Assembly (NCBI RefSeq): GCF_015097055.1
Contig: NZ_AP023366.1
Coordinates: forward strand, 2,879,001 to 2,943,000
DNA: 64,000 bases
Reading direction: 5' to 3'
Source: Effusibacillus dendaii
GTDB lineage: Bacteria > Bacillota > Bacilli > Tumebacillales > Effusibacillaceae
Shown here: one piece after another, positions 1-10,785 of the stretch
How the letters are laid out: each line of letters starts with the position of its first letter
Numbering within the stretch: the first letter of the stretch is position 1
Program-made: the position numbers and the translations under genes
The notes under the pieces: generated by a model
Told to the model about the DNA's origin: nothing
Seen by the model: the letters and a program-made list of their open reading frames with translations, nothing else
Database searches by the model: none

Positions 1-1
1 G

Positions 2-2833
2 GAAGATCGGTTCCGGTATGTGCCGGAAGCGTTGGAGAACACATGGAAAATCGCGAAACGGTGTCAGGTCGATTTGCATCTCGGCGAAACGCATCTGCCG
101 CAGTTTGATCTGCCGGATGGGCATACTGCCGATTCGTATTTGACGCTGCTTTGTGAGCAGGGGCTGATCGAACGCTACGGAGCGGAAAATCTGGCCAGCG
201 CGATGCCGGACGCCTCTCTTTCGAACAGGGCGGCGTTCGGGAAGACCAAAGAGGCGGATGGCGACATTATGGAGCGCGCCAGACAGCGTCTCCACTACGA
301 GTTATCGGTGATTCGGCAAATGGGATTTGCCGGGTACTTTTTAATTGTTTGGGACTTTATGCGGTTTGCGCATGAGCGGGGAATCTCGACAGGGCCTGGA
401 AGAGGGTCGGCGGCAGGCAGTCTGGTTGCTTACGTGCTGCGGATTACCGATGTAGATCCGCTTGCCTACAATCTGCTGTTTGAACGATTTCTCAATCCGG
501 AACGGGTGTCATGGCCGGATATTGATATTGATTTCGATTACGAAAGGCGTTCCGAAGTGATCGACTATGTCACGGAAAAATACGGCGAAAACCGGGTGGC
601 GCAGATTGTCACGTACGGAACGATGGCTGCCCGCGCCGCCATTCGCGATGTGGGGCGGGTAATGGACGTTCCGTTGCCAGACGTGGACCGGGTCGCCAAA
701 CTGGTCCCCCATTCACTCAGCATGACAATTGAGAAAGCGCTGCAGATCGAACCGGCACTTGGCAAGCTGTATGAGGAAAACGAAATGGTCAGACGGCTGC
801 TCGATACGGCAAAAGCGATTGAAGGATTTCCCCGCCACACGTCGATCCATGCGGCAGGCGTCGTCATATCAAAAGAGCCGTTAACCCGCTATGTGCCGCT
901 GTCGCGAGGCGCCGAAGGCGGTGTATTGACACAGTACGCGATGGAAGATTTGGAAGCGGTCGGGCTTTTAAAAATGGATTTTCTCGGTCTCCGCAATTTG
1001 ACGATCATTGATCAGACGCTGGAAATGGTCCGGCTGGAACATGGAATCGAAATTGATTTTACAAGGATGGATATGAACGATCCGGCTACGTATCAATTGT
1101 TGGCCCGCGGCGATACAGATGGCTGTTTCCAGTTGGAATCGGACGGAGTCAAAAATGTGTTGCGGGAACTGAAACCGACGGAGTTTGAAGATATTGTGGC
1201 GGTCATCTCGCTTTATCGGCCAGGTCCGATGGAAAATATTCCGACCTATATTGCAGCCAAACACGGACGAATTCCGGTCAGTTCGCCGCATCCTGACCTG
1301 CATCCGATTTTGCAGGATACGTATGGGATTATCGTTTACCAGGAGCAGATTATGCAGATCGCGTCCCGGATGGCCGGATTTTCGTTAGGGCAGGCCGATC
1401 TGTTGCGGCGTGCGGTAGGCAAGAAAAAGCGGGATGTTCTGCAGCAGCAGCGGGAACTGTTTGTCACTGGTTGTGTGCAAAATGGGTATGCGGAATCGAT
1501 TGCAAACGATGTGTACGATTTGATCGTGCGGTTCGCCGATTACGGATTCAACCGGTCGCATGCGGTGGCCTATGCGGTGATTGCGTACCGGACCGCTTAT
1601 CTGAAAGCGAACTACCCGGCCGAATATATGGCAGCCCTGCTTACTTCCTGGCTGCATTCGAGCAACAAAGTGGCCCAGTATGTGGATGACTGCCGCCGCA
1701 TGGGGATTCAGGTGCTTCCGCCCGACGTTAACCAAAGCGAGTACCGGTTTGCGGTTCGCAATGGTCAAATCCGGTTTGCTCTGGCGGCTGTCAAAAATGT
1801 GGGAATCACCGCCATTCAATCGATCCTTCAAGCGCGGAAAAAGGGGCCGTTTGCTGACCTGCTCGATTTTTGCCGGCGAGTGGATTCGCGCGTTTGCAAC
1901 CGGCGGGTGATCGAAAGTTTGATCCGCAGCGGCGCGTTTGATTGGATGGGACACGGCCGTCGTTCGCTTTTGGTATCGCTGAATGATGCGATCGAGCGGG
2001 GCGGGCGGATGCAGAAAGAAATGGATGCTGCGCAAATTTCGTTGTTCGGTCTGATGGAAGACGCCGATCAGACGGAATCGATTGACTATCCGGAGATCGA
2101 GGATTTTTCGGAAGCGGAGCGGCTGGAAATGGAAAAGGAACTGCTGGGCCTTTATGTTTCCGGCCATCCCCTAGACCGGTACCGCGCAGCGATGGAACGG
2201 TCAGCCAAACACCGCATCTCTGAACTTGGCGAAGCGGAAGACGACCGGGTTGTACAGGTGGCCGGTCGAGTGCGGCAGATCCGCATGGTGCAAACCAAGA
2301 AAGGGCAAACAATGGCTTTTGTGGAATTGGAGGATCTGACCGGAACGGCTGAATTGGTCGTGTTTCCGATGGTGTTTGCCGAAGCCAGGCCGATTTTGGA
2401 AAACGAGCCGGTTATATGGGTGAAAGCGAAAGTGCAATGGCAGGAAGATGCGGTGAAACTGATTGCCGAGAAGATGGGTCCGTTGCTGGCAGGGGGTGAT
2501 ACGGATCGGGCGAGGGGAAGTGCAGGTGTTGGGCAGGGCGCTTCCGTGCGGAAAGAGGAATCTGACGATGGGCCGCAAACGCTTGCGAAGGATGGATCTC
2601 GCGGCGCAAAGCAGACTCTCTTTATTAAAATCGACCCTGACAAGGAGGACGCGGCCCGTCTGCGGACGCTGCAGGTTTGTTTAAGAAGGCATAACGGTTC
2701 GGTCCCCGTAGTGCTGTATTACGCAGGCAAGAAGACGAGTCGGCAGATCAAGGAACAGGTGGAACCGACGGAGGAACTGTTGGCTGAAATTGAGCGGTTG
2801 ATGGGGAGCGGGTCGGCGGTTTTGAAAAATTAG
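2..2833 (+). CDS. dnaE: DNA polymerase III alpha subunit DnaE, 5' partial
   Basis: Replicative-type DNA polymerase (DnaE/DnaE3 class). The frame is open from the window edge (Glu-Asp-Arg-Phe...), so the GTG at 20 is internal and the gene begins upstream; about 200 residues, most of the PHP domain, are missing compared with the usual 1,100-1,160. Visible features in order: the GPGRGSAAGS palm motif near residue 134, the PDIDIDFD catalytic aspartates near 173, a helix-hairpin-helix/finger region, and an OB-fold around VAGRVRQIRMVQTKKGQTM near 760. The C-terminal 100 residues look like the usual variable tail. Followed by malic enzyme and accDA, the B. subtilis order. Identification is secure. 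Confidence 0.97.
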   Translation, partial: EDRFRYVPEALENTWKIAKRCQVDLHLGETHLPQFDLPDGHTADSYLTLLCEQGLIERYGAENLASAMPDASLSNRAAFGKTKEADGDIMERARQRLHYELSVIRQMGFAGYFLIVWDFMRFAHERGISTGPGRGSAAGSLVAYVLRITDVDPLAYNLLFERFLNPERVSWPDIDIDFDYERRSEVIDYVTEKYGENRVAQIVTYGTMAARAAIRDVGRVMDVPLPDVDRVAKLVPHSLSMTIEKALQIEPALGKLYEENEMVRRLLDTAKAIEGFPRHTSIHAAGVVISKEPLTRYVPLSRGAEGGVLTQYAMEDLEAVGLLKMDFLGLRNLTIIDQTLEMVRLEHGIEIDFTRMDMNDPATYQLLARGDTDGCFQLESDGVKNVLRELKPTEFEDIVAVISLYRPGPMENIPTYIAAKHGRIPVSSPHPDLHPILQDTYGIIVYQEQIMQIASRMAGFSLGQADLLRRAVGKKKRDVLQQQRELFVTGCVQNGYAESIANDVYDLIVRFADYGFNRSHAVAYAVIAYRTAYLKANYPAEYMAALLTSWLHSSNKVAQYVDDCRRMGIQVLPPDVNQSEYRFAVRNGQIRFALAAVKNVGITAIQSILQARKKGPFADLLDFCRRVDSRVCNRRVIESLIRSGAFDWMGHGRRSLLVSLNDAIERGGRMQKEMDAAQISLFGLMEDADQTESIDYPEIEDFSEAERLEMEKELLGLYVSGHPLDRYRAAMERSAKHRISELGEAEDDRVVQVAGRVRQIRMVQTKKGQTMAFVELEDLTGTAELVVFPMVFAEARPILENEPVIWVKAKVQWQEDAVKLIAEKMGPLLAGGDTDRARGSAGVGQGASVRKEESDDGPQTLAKDGSRGAKQTLFIKIDPDKEDAARLRTLQVCLRRHNGSVPVVLYYAGKKTSRQIKEQVEPTEELLAEIERLMGSGSAVLKN

Positions 2834-2899
2834 TCGCAATTTCCGATCTTTTCCTACATAGCATGATATTATTTGATGCTTTGGGGGGAGGAGCCGGAC

Positions 2900-3370
2900 A
2901 TGAGCGAGAAGCTGATTACCCTGTTGGAACAACGCGGGGTGCAGATTGATGATATTGCTGAAGTGGTGTATTCGTTGCAAATGCATTATCACCCGGAATT
3001 GAAAAAGGAAGATTGTAAAATCAGTGTGTTGCGGGTTTTATCCAAGCGGGAAGTTCAACACGCTTTATATACAGGCATCGCGCTGGACATGTTGGCCGAA
3101 CAGAAACAATTGCCGGAGCCGCTGCAAACGATCATGGAAAACGATGAACAGCTATATGGCGTAGATGAAATTTTGGCGCTGGGAATTACCAATGTATACG
3201 GTTCGATCGGACTGACGTCCTTCGGCTACCTGGACAAAGAAAAACTGGGATTGATCGGTCGGTTGAACAACAAAGAAAATGGCATCCATGTGTTCCTGGA
3301 TGACCTGGTGTCTGGAGTGGCAGCCGCCGCAAGCGCCCGAATTGCACATCGTTATGGATCCAATCCGTGA
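2900..3370 (+). CDS. Phosphatidylglycerophosphatase A family protein (YutG-like)
   Basis: 156-residue protein of the PgpA family that would remove the phosphate from phosphatidylglycerophosphate in phospholipid synthesis. The C-terminal half carries the family pattern: an ITNVYGSIGLTSFGYLDKEK block, then FLDDLVSGVAAAASARIAHR with the paired aspartates typical of the putative metal site. Unlike proteobacterial PgpA it has no obvious chain of transmembrane helices, as in the Bacillus YutG group, so the in vivo substrate is less certain. ATG at 2900 is preceded by a strong GGGGGGAGGAG. It sits 66 bp after dnaE and ahead of malic enzyme. Confidence 0.75.
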   Translation: MSEKLITLLEQRGVQIDDIAEVVYSLQMHYHPELKKEDCKISVLRVLSKREVQHALYTGIALDMLAEQKQLPEPLQTIMENDEQLYGVDEILALGITNVYGSIGLTSFGYLDKEKLGLIGRLNNKENGIHVFLDDLVSGVAAAASARIAHRYGSNP

Positions 3371-3465
3371 TATTTAAATCCTTCAACTGCCGTGGTATAA
3401 TGTGGAACAATACCCAAGACAAGTTGAAATATTTCCACGGGATTTCATAAGGATGGTGTGCATGT

Positions 3466-4695
3466 ATGGCATTACGTGAGGATGCATTGGAATTGCATCG
3501 ATTACACAAAGGAAAGCTGAGTGTGGTTTCAAAAGTGGCAGTGGCAAACGCCCGTGATCTAAGCCTTGCCTATTCACCCGGGGTGGCGGAACCTTGCAAG
3601 GAAATTCACAGTCAGACAGATTTGGTTTACGAATATACCGGCAAGGGAAACCTGGTAGCCGTGGTCAGTGACGGAACGGCTGTATTAGGTTTGGGCAATA
3701 TCGGTCCGGAAGCGGCGATGCCGGTTATGGAGGGCAAGGCGGTTCTTTTTAAACAGTTTGCCGGTGTGGATGCAGTTCCTCTGTGCCTCAACACGACCGA
3801 TGTAGACAGAATTGTTGAAACGGTCAAACTGCTGGAACCGACGTTTGGCGGGGTCAACCTGGAAGATATCGCGGCTCCTGCCTGCTTTGAAATCGAAGAA
3901 CGTCTGAAAAAAGAAATGAAAATCCCGGTGTTTCACGACGACCAGCACGGCACGGCGATCGTAACGCTGGCCGGGTTGATCAACGCGCTGAAGGTGGTCG
4001 GCAAGCCGCTGCAGGACATCAAGGTGGTGGCCAACGGTGCAGGGGCGGCCGGCATTGCGATTGTCAAACTGCTTCTCTCGATGGGAGTCCGTCATATCAT
4101 TATGTGCGACACCAAAGGGGCCATTTATGAAGGACGGCAAGACGGGATGAACGCGATGAAAGCGGAAATCGCGAAAATTACGAATCCGGAAAGACAGGCA
4201 GGGACGCTGCAGGAAGTGCTGGCAGGTGCAGATGTGTTTGTCGGGGTGTCGGCCGCCGGATCGGTCACACAGGATATGGTTCGTTCCATGAATCGCGATC
4301 CGATTATTTTTGCTATGGCCAACCCGGATCCAGAGATTTTGCCGCAGGATGCGTTGGCGGCAGGAGCAAAAATAGTGGGGACGGGCAGATCCGATTTTCC
4401 GAACCAGATCAATAACGTATTGGCGTTTCCGGGGATTTTTCGAGGGGCGCTGGATGTGCGGGCGACTACTATCAATGAAGAAATGAAAATAGCAGCCGCT
4501 TACGCCATTGCAGAGTTAATTGCAGATGATGAATTGACGCCCGATTATGTAGTTCCAAGACCGTTTGATGCGCGCATAGCGCCAGCAGTGGCGGCTGCTG
4601 TGGCAAAAGCGGCGATGGATACGGGTGTTGCTCAAATCCATTTGGATGTGCAAGATGTAGAACGCAGGACGAAAAGTCTATCGGCAATCAAATAA
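3466..4695 (+). CDS. ytsJ: NAD(P)-dependent malic enzyme
   Basis: Oxidative decarboxylation of malate to pyruvate. The 409-residue length and sequence closely follow B. subtilis YtsJ. Visible: [12 protein letters not shown] (catalytic Tyr region), [20 protein letters not shown]-like block around residues 65-85, the [11 protein letters not shown] metal-binding motif near 150, the GAGAAGIAI Rossmann loop near 190, and the [20 protein letters not shown] signature near 300. ATG at 3466 follows AAGGATGGTG. In B. subtilis YtsJ is the main NADPH-producing malic enzyme; cofactor choice here cannot be read directly. A weak -10 (TATAAT, 3396-3401) lies upstream. Confidence 0.95.
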   Translation: MALREDALELHRLHKGKLSVVSKVAVANARDLSLAYSPGVAEPCKEIHSQTDLVYEYTGKGNLVAVVSDGTAVLGLGNIGPEAAMPVMEGKAVLFKQFAGVDAVPLCLNTTDVDRIVETVKLLEPTFGGVNLEDIAAPACFEIEERLKKEMKIPVFHDDQHGTAIVTLAGLINALKVVGKPLQDIKVVANGAGAAGIAIVKLLLSMGVRHIIMCDTKGAIYEGRQDGMNAMKAEIAKITNPERQAGTLQEVLAGADVFVGVSAAGSVTQDMVRSMNRDPIIFAMANPDPEILPQDALAAGAKIVGTGRSDFPNQINNVLAFPGIFRGALDVRATTINEEMKIAAAYAIAELIADDELTPDYVVPRPFDARIAPAVAAAVAKAAMDTGVAQIHLDVQDVERRTKSLSAIK

Positions 4696-4721
4696 CGGTC
4701 CTGATAACAGGTTTTCGTTCC

Positions 4722-4751
4722 TTGCTTCTGTGAAAACGGCTGTGTTATGAT
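4722..4751 (+). promoter_or_regulatory. SigA-type promoter for the accDA region
   Basis: TTGCTT (4722-4727), an 18-bp spacer and TATGAT (4746-4751) lie just upstream of the small gene at 4789, separating accDA transcription from malic enzyme. Prediction by consensus only. Confidence 0.5.
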
Positions 4752-4788
4752 ATTTGCAGTTTTTCCAAAGTATAGGAGGAACTGTCAT

Positions 4789-4986
4789 ATGTGGACAGTG
4801 ATATATATCGCAACGGGTGAAAAAGTGGCCGACTCGATCCGACAGAGATTGACCCAGGAAGGGTTTCTTGTCAAACTCCGACAAACCAACATTGCGAAAC
4901 AGCAGATTGAAATTTTGGTGCCTGAGTCGGAACTGGATGAAGTGCAGGAAGTGTTGAAGGACATTTTGCATTCCTCTCATCTATAA
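4789..4986 (+). CDS. Small DUF2007-like protein
   Basis: 65-residue protein, no signal peptide or membrane segment. The N-terminus [19 protein letters not shown], followed by a second strand and a C-terminal [12 protein letters not shown] helix, gives a beta-alpha-beta-beta-alpha layout like DUF2007 'putative prokaryotic signal-transducing' ferredoxin-fold proteins. The longer frame from 4747 is rejected because AGGAGG (4775-4780) sits just upstream of ATG 4789. It directly precedes accD (17-bp gap), so it is probably co-transcribed. Function not recognised. Confidence 0.7.
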   Translation: MWTVIYIATGEKVADSIRQRLTQEGFLVKLRQTNIAKQQIEILVPESELDEVQEVLKDILHSSHL

Positions 4987-5003
4987 GGCAGAGAGGTGAC
5001 ATC

Positions 5004-5876
5004 GTGCTAAAAGATCTTTTTCAAAAGAAGCGAAAATACGCAACGATTCCAACAAAAGAATTAACAGATCGGCGAGACAACATTCCGGCGGGGATTATGA
5101 CCAAATGCAAACAGTGTTCCGAACTGTTGATCAGCCGGGAATTGGAAAAACATCTGAAAACTTGTCCGCGCTGCGGCTATCATTTTCCGATATCCGCGCC
5201 GGAGAGGATTTCTTTCACTTTGGATGAAGGCAGTTTTATTGAATATGACAAAGGACTGACTACCGCCGATCCGCTGCAGTTTGCGGATTATCCGGACAAA
5301 ATCCGGCAGGTGCAGGAAGCGACCGGACTGACGGAAGGTGTGTTGACCGGTCAGGGCACGATCGAAGGTCTGCCGCTTGTGATTGGTGTGATGGATTCCC
5401 GCTTTATTATGGGATCCATGGGCTCCGTTGTAGGAGAGAAGATTGCGCGTGCAATTGAACGGGCTATCGAACAGCGGTACCCGGTTGTTTTGTTTGCCGC
5501 TTCGGGTGGCGCCCGCATGCAGGAGGGGGTTTTTTCTCTCATGCAGATGGCCAAAACAAGTGCGGCGCTGAATAAACTGAGGCAGGCAGGATTGCTCTAC
5601 ATATCTGTTTTGACACATCCAACAACCGGTGGCGTCAGCGCATCGTTTGCCAGTCTGGGCGATTTGAACATCGCAGAACCGGGTGCGCTGATCGGTTTTG
5701 CCGGTCGGCGTGTAATTGAGCAGACGATCCGTCAACAGTTGCCGGAAGATTTTCAGACGGCGGAGTTTCTTTTAAAACATGGGATGTTGGATCTTGTAGT
5801 GCATCGTAAAGAAATGAAGCATACACTTGCCAAGATTTTGGACATCCACGCGGGAGGTGTTCGGCGTGGCGAATGA
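5004..5876 (+). CDS. accD: Acetyl-CoA carboxylase carboxyltransferase subunit beta
   Basis: Forms the carboxyltransferase of acetyl-CoA carboxylase with AccA, making malonyl-CoA for fatty-acid synthesis. 290 residues, the family norm. An N-terminal zinc ribbon is clear (CKQCSELL... and CPRCGYHF, residues about 33-55), followed by the crotonase-like carboxyltransferase core with the [11 protein letters not shown] oxyanion region and [15 protein letters not shown] start at 5004 after GAGAGGTG. The stop overlaps the start of accA by 11 bp, indicating translational coupling. Confidence 0.97.
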   Translation: MLKDLFQKKRKYATIPTKELTDRRDNIPAGIMTKCKQCSELLISRELEKHLKTCPRCGYHFPISAPERISFTLDEGSFIEYDKGLTTADPLQFADYPDKIRQVQEATGLTEGVLTGQGTIEGLPLVIGVMDSRFIMGSMGSVVGEKIARAIERAIEQRYPVVLFAASGGARMQEGVFSLMQMAKTSAALNKLRQAGLLYISVLTHPTTGGVSASFASLGDLNIAEPGALIGFAGRRVIEQTIRQQLPEDFQTAEFLLKHGMLDLVVHRKEMKHTLAKILDIHAGGVRRGE

Positions 5877-6867
5877 TCTGCAGTTCGAAAAGCCGTTGAC
5901 AGAGCTTCGTGGTAAAATTGAGGAATTACGCAGGTTTACGGAGGAGAAGGGGATCGATTTTTCGGAGGAGATCGCCAAGCTGGAACGGAAGGCGGTCGAA
6001 TTGGAACAGTCGATCTATGGTGAACTGACCCCGTGGCAGAAAGTGCAGATCGCCCGCCATTCGGAACGGCCGACAACGCTGGATTATATTCGCGGCATGT
6101 GCACCGATTTTATTGAGTTGCATGGCGATCGGACATTTGGCGATGATCCGGCGCTGGTAGGCGGCATTGCCAAGCTGAACGGCATGCCTGTCACCATCAT
6201 GGGCCATCAGAAAGGCCGTGACACAAAAGAAAATATTTATCGTCGGTTTGGCATGCCGGAGCCGGAAGGATACCGCAAAGCGCTTCGATTGATGAAGCAG
6301 GCGGAAAAATTCGGCCGTCCGGTTGTTTGTTTTATTGATACATCCGGAGCTTATCCGGGGGTGGCGGCAGAGGAACGGGGGCAAAGTGAAGCGATTGCCC
6401 GAAATTTGCTGGAAATGGCGGGGCTTACTGTGCCGATTGTGTGTGTTGTGACTGGGGAAGGCGGTTCAGGGGGCGCACTTGCTTTAGGAGTGGGTGACCG
6501 CATTTATATGCTTGAACATGCAGTCTATTCGGTCATTTCTCCGGAAGGAGCCGCCGCATTGCTCTGGAAAGACGCCACGCAAGCGCAGCGTGCAGCCGAA
6601 ACCATGCGGATTACGGCCCAGGATTTGCACCGGTTTGGAATTGCCGACGGCATTATTGAAGAACCGATGGGCGGCGCACAGAAAAACCCGTCTTTGATGA
6701 TCGACCGGGTAAAACAGCAAGTGGTGTCTGCGCTTGAAGAATTGGTCGGCATTCCGGCAGACCAGCTGGTGGAAGAGCGCTACAGGAAATACAAAATGAT
6801 CGGTCAGTATGGGGAGTCGGCACCGGAACCTGATCAAACGGAAGAAAAAGAAGGAATTACGAACTGA
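5866..6867 (+). CDS. accA: Acetyl-CoA carboxylase carboxyltransferase subunit alpha
   Basis: Alpha partner of AccD in the carboxyltransferase. 333 residues. The coiled N-terminal region (residues 1-60, rich in Glu/Lys/Leu) precedes the core with [37 protein letters not shown] and the [15 protein letters not shown] glycine-rich loop. GTG 5866 is chosen over the upstream in-frame start because GGGAGGTGT (5852-5860) precedes it and the family begins at this point. Overlaps accD by 11 bp. A rho-independent terminator follows, so accDA ends here. Confidence 0.96.
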   Translation: MANDLQFEKPLTELRGKIEELRRFTEEKGIDFSEEIAKLERKAVELEQSIYGELTPWQKVQIARHSERPTTLDYIRGMCTDFIELHGDRTFGDDPALVGGIAKLNGMPVTIMGHQKGRDTKENIYRRFGMPEPEGYRKALRLMKQAEKFGRPVVCFIDTSGAYPGVAAEERGQSEAIARNLLEMAGLTVPIVCVVTGEGGSGGALALGVGDRIYMLEHAVYSVISPEGAAALLWKDATQAQRAAETMRITAQDLHRFGIADGIIEEPMGGAQKNPSLMIDRVKQQVVSALEELVGIPADQLVEERYRKYKMIGQYGESAPEPDQTEEKEGITN

Positions 6868-6881
6868 AATCGGATTAGGGG

Positions 6882-6914
6882 GAAGTGTGCTCAAAGGAGG
6901 ACACTTCTTTTTTT
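6882..6914 (+). terminator. Rho-independent terminator after accA
   Basis: Inverted repeat GAAGTGT (6882-6888) / ACACTTC (6901-6907) followed by a run of T. It lies between accA and pfkA, so pfkA probably has its own promoter. Confidence 0.75.
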
Positions 6915-6930
6915 GAATAGGTTACAATAA

Positions 6931-7905
<975 letters not shown>

Positions 7906-7933
7906 GAACATCGCAAAATTACGGAGGTGCACA

Positions 7934-9688
7934 ATGAGACGTACGAAAATCGTCTGCACAATTGGTCCGGCCAGCGAGTCGGTCGAGGTACTCAGCCAAT
8001 TGATTCAAAACGGGATGAATGTGGCACGATTGAACTTTTCACACGGCAGCTATGAGGAGCATGCGGCCCGAATTCGAAACATTCGGGCGGCATCACAGGC
8101 GACCGGCCGAATGGTGGCCATTCTGCTCGACATTAAAGGACCCAAAATCCGTACCGGTATGATCGAAAACGACCAGGTGGAGCTAAAAACAGGCGATACG
8201 ATCACGCTCACAACGGAAGAAACATTGGGAAACGCAGAGCGCGTGTCGATTTCCTATCAAGGGCTGCCGGAGGATGTGTCGCCAGGATCCCGTTTGCTGA
8301 TCGATGATGGGTTGATCGGATTGGTCGTGGAGCAGGTGGAAGGCAACAACATCGTGTGTCGGATCACAAACGGGGGCATTTTGAAAAATCGGAAAGGCAT
8401 CAACGCACCTGGTGTTCGCTTGCGAATTCCAAGTGTCACTGAGAAAGACATTGCGGATATTAAATTTGGCATCGAACAGGGAGTGGATTTGATCGCCGCT
8501 TCGTTTGTCCGGAAAGCGGGCGATGTGTTGGACGTACGGCGGGTGCTGGAAGAAAACAACGGTAAAGCGGACGTGATTGCAAAAATCGAAGCGCAGGAAG
8601 CGCTCGATCAACTGGATGAAATTCTGAAAGTGGCGGACGGCTTGATGGTCGCACGGGGAGACTTGGGAGTCGAAATTGCGACAGAAGAAGTACCGCTCTG
8701 GCAGAAAATCATGATCGACAAATGCAACCAGGCGGGAAAACCGGTTATCACTGCCACGCAGATGCTTGACTCGATGGAGCGTAATCCACGTCCGACGCGG
8801 GCAGAAGCTAGCGATGTAGCGAATGCGATTTTTGACGGAACGGATGCGATCATGTTGTCGGGAGAGACGGCGGCTGGCAAATATCCGGTCCAGGCGGTGG
8901 AAACGATGGCCCGGATTGCAGAAAGGGCGGAACAGGCGATGCGTGATAAAATCGTCCCCGCTAAAGAGCGGAACTGGTCGGTGGAGCCAACGGTTACCGA
9001 TTCGATTTCACAAGCGGTTGCCACCATTGCGCAAAATTTGCAGGCAAAAGCGATTGTTACACCGACACACAGCGGACATACGGCCCGGATGGTGTCAAAA
9101 TACCGTCCCGACTGTTTGATTATCGCCGTTACGCCGAATCAGGATGTGGCGCGCCGCCTCTGCATTTCGAACGGTGTGTATCCTGTTGTGGTGAAAGAGA
9201 CAAAAACAACGGACGAGATGCTGGAAATGGCAGTTACGGGGGCCTTGCAGACAGAGTGGGTGAAACGGGGCGATCTGGTCGTGATTACAGCGGGAGTTCC
9301 GGTCGGACAGCCTGGCACGACCAATCTGGTCAAGGTTCACACCATTGGGGATGTACTGGCGCGCGGACAAGGAATCGGCAATCGGGCTGTGACAGGCCGC
9401 GTTTGTAAAGGAACTCATGTTGATGAACTGCTTGCAAAAATGGAGGCGGGCAGCATTTTGGTGGTTCGGTCAACCGATGCGGAATTGATGCCTGCGGTTG
9501 AAAAGGCAGCGGCTGTCGTATCGGAGGAAGGCGGGCTGACCTCTCATTCGGCAGTGGTTTGCCTGTCACTGGGTATTCCCGTGATCGTAGGTGTGGAAAG
9601 GGCTGTATCGATTCTGGCTGATGGAGACGTGGTGACGGTTGATGCGGTGCACGGACTTGTTTACAAAGGGCATGCACAGGTTCTGTAA
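7934..9688 (+). CDS. pyk: Pyruvate kinase with C-terminal PEP-utiliser domain
   Basis: Final ATP-generating step of glycolysis. 584 residues, with the catalytic barrel up to about residue 470: MNVARLNFSHGSYEEH, LLDIKGPKIRTG, the IAKIEAQEALDQL lysine and the VITATQMLDSM signature. The extra ~110-residue C-terminal domain with GGLTSHSAV and LGIPVIVG is a PEP-utilising mobile domain, standard in Bacillus and Geobacillus pyruvate kinases; its His is the equivalent of the phospho-His of PEP synthase. ATG 7934 follows GGAGGTG. Confidence 0.97.
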   Translation: MRRTKIVCTIGPASESVEVLSQLIQNGMNVARLNFSHGSYEEHAARIRNIRAASQATGRMVAILLDIKGPKIRTGMIENDQVELKTGDTITLTTEETLGNAERVSISYQGLPEDVSPGSRLLIDDGLIGLVVEQVEGNNIVCRITNGGILKNRKGINAPGVRLRIPSVTEKDIADIKFGIEQGVDLIAASFVRKAGDVLDVRRVLEENNGKADVIAKIEAQEALDQLDEILKVADGLMVARGDLGVEIATEEVPLWQKIMIDKCNQAGKPVITATQMLDSMERNPRPTRAEASDVANAIFDGTDAIMLSGETAAGKYPVQAVETMARIAERAEQAMRDKIVPAKERNWSVEPTVTDSISQAVATIAQNLQAKAIVTPTHSGHTARMVSKYRPDCLIIAVTPNQDVARRLCISNGVYPVVVKETKTTDEMLEMAVTGALQTEWVKRGDLVVITAGVPVGQPGTTNLVKVHTIGDVLARGQGIGNRAVTGRVCKGTHVDELLAKMEAGSILVVRSTDAELMPAVEKAAAVVSEEGGLTSHSAVVCLSLGIPVIVGVERAVSILADGDVVTVDAVHGLVYKGHAQVL

Positions 9689-9724
9689 GAGTTGCGAAAC
9701 CAGAACGATGGGGGGAGAGGGGAG

Positions 9725-10156
9725 ATGAAAGACGGCTGGCATGAAACGGAAGTGCGGGTGAGGTACGCGGATACGGATGCAATGCGAATTGCATACCATG
9801 CCAATTACCTGACGTGGTTTGAAATCGGTCGAACCGAATTGATGCGTGATAACGGAGTTCCCTACGGTGAACTGGAGACTCAGTTTGGCATTATGCTGCC
9901 GGTAATCGAAAGCCGGTTGTTTTATCACTTGCCGGCCCGGTATGATGATCTGTTGGTGATTCGTACACAGTTGCGGGAGGCAAGGGTCCGTGTTCATTTT
10001 GAATATCAAATCATACGACAATCGGATCGCCAGTTACTGGTTAGCGGATATACGATGCATGCTTGGGTAACGCGGGAAATGAAGCCGGTACAATTGCGCA
10101 AGGTAGCGCCGGAAATGTCCCGACTGTTCAACGAACTGGTACAAAATCCTGAGTAA
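9725..10156 (+). CDS. Acyl-CoA thioesterase, YbgC/4HBT family
   Basis: 143-residue hotdog-fold protein. The segment RYADTDAMRIAYHANYLTWF near residues 14-33 is the 4-hydroxybenzoyl-CoA thioesterase family active-site signature with the catalytic Asp. Likely cleaves short-chain or aromatic acyl-CoAs in the cytoplasm; the substrate cannot be read from sequence. ATG 9725 follows a purine-rich GGGGGAGAGGGG and is preferred over an in-frame ATG 33 bp upstream. It sits between pyk and fxsA and is probably co-transcribed with them. Confidence 0.85.
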   Translation: MKDGWHETEVRVRYADTDAMRIAYHANYLTWFEIGRTELMRDNGVPYGELETQFGIMLPVIESRLFYHLPARYDDLLVIRTQLREARVRVHFEYQIIRQSDRQLLVSGYTMHAWVTREMKPVQLRKVAPEMSRLFNELVQNPE

Positions 10157-10179
10157 TCCCGCCAAAAGAGGTGAATCGT

Positions 10180-10575
10180 TTGTTTCGGTTGCTGTTTCTT
10201 CTGTTTGTTATCGTCCCGACAATCGAGATTTTCGTGTTGATTCAGGTAGGGAAGGCGATCGGTGGTTGGCAGACCGTATTTTTGATCCTGTTGACGGCGG
10301 TTCTCGGTGCCTACTTGGCCAAATCGCAAGGCAGAGCGACACTTCGTCGACTGCAGATCGAAATGGCCAGCGGACAGCCTCCCGGCAACACGTTGTTGGA
10401 TGGAATTTGCATATTGGCAGGTGGCGTTCTGCTTCTGATGCCGGGTTTTGTAACCGATCTGATGGGAGTCGTGCTGCTTTTTCCGGTGACTCGGCAGCCG
10501 ATTAAACGATGGCTCCGTCGATGGCTGGGCGCTCAGTTTGAAAAAGGTACATGGGTCAGCTACCGCCGATTTTAA
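10180..10575 (+). CDS. fxsA: FxsA family membrane protein
   Basis: 131-residue inner-membrane protein of the FxsA (suppressor of F exclusion of phage T7) family. The N-terminal helix (LLFLLFVIVPTIEIFVLIQVG) runs into the family hallmark IGGWQTVFLILLTAVLGAYLA, then a third segment around residues 80-105 (LLLMPGFVTDLMGVVLLFP), and a basic C-terminus. TTG 10180 is chosen because AAAGAGGTG ends 6 bp before it; the GTG at 10171 lies inside that site. B. subtilis also has an fxsA homologue downstream of pyk. Physiological role unknown. Confidence 0.88.
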   Translation: MFRLLFLLFVIVPTIEIFVLIQVGKAIGGWQTVFLILLTAVLGAYLAKSQGRATLRRLQIEMASGQPPGNTLLDGICILAGGVLLLMPGFVTDLMGVVLLFPVTRQPIKRWLRRWLGAQFEKGTWVSYRRF

Positions 10576-10704
10576 CAGGGCGGTTTAACAGGATGGATTC
10601 TTGTTTTTTTGGCAAAATAGGGAAAGCGAAACCGATTCATTTATTCCTTCCTGTGCATTTGTTTCACAGTGTGAAACGTCGGTTCAGTAGACGGGAAAAT
10701 TTTC

Positions 10705-10734
10705 TTGTGACATAATTTAGACATATGGTATGAT
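10705..10734 (+). promoter_or_regulatory. Predicted promoter for icd-mdh
   Basis: TTGTGA (10705-10710), an 18-bp spacer and TATGAT (10729-10734), about 50 bp before the icd start. Consensus-based. Confidence 0.5.
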
Positions 10735-10785
10735 GATTGGCGGATAGCTGGATATTCGTCAATACATAAGAAGGGGGAACGCTCA

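Noticed and set aside
1385-2643. Several - strand frames of 125-260 codons
   Set aside because: All are antisense to dnaE, low-complexity Arg/Pro/His-rich translations typical of shadow frames.
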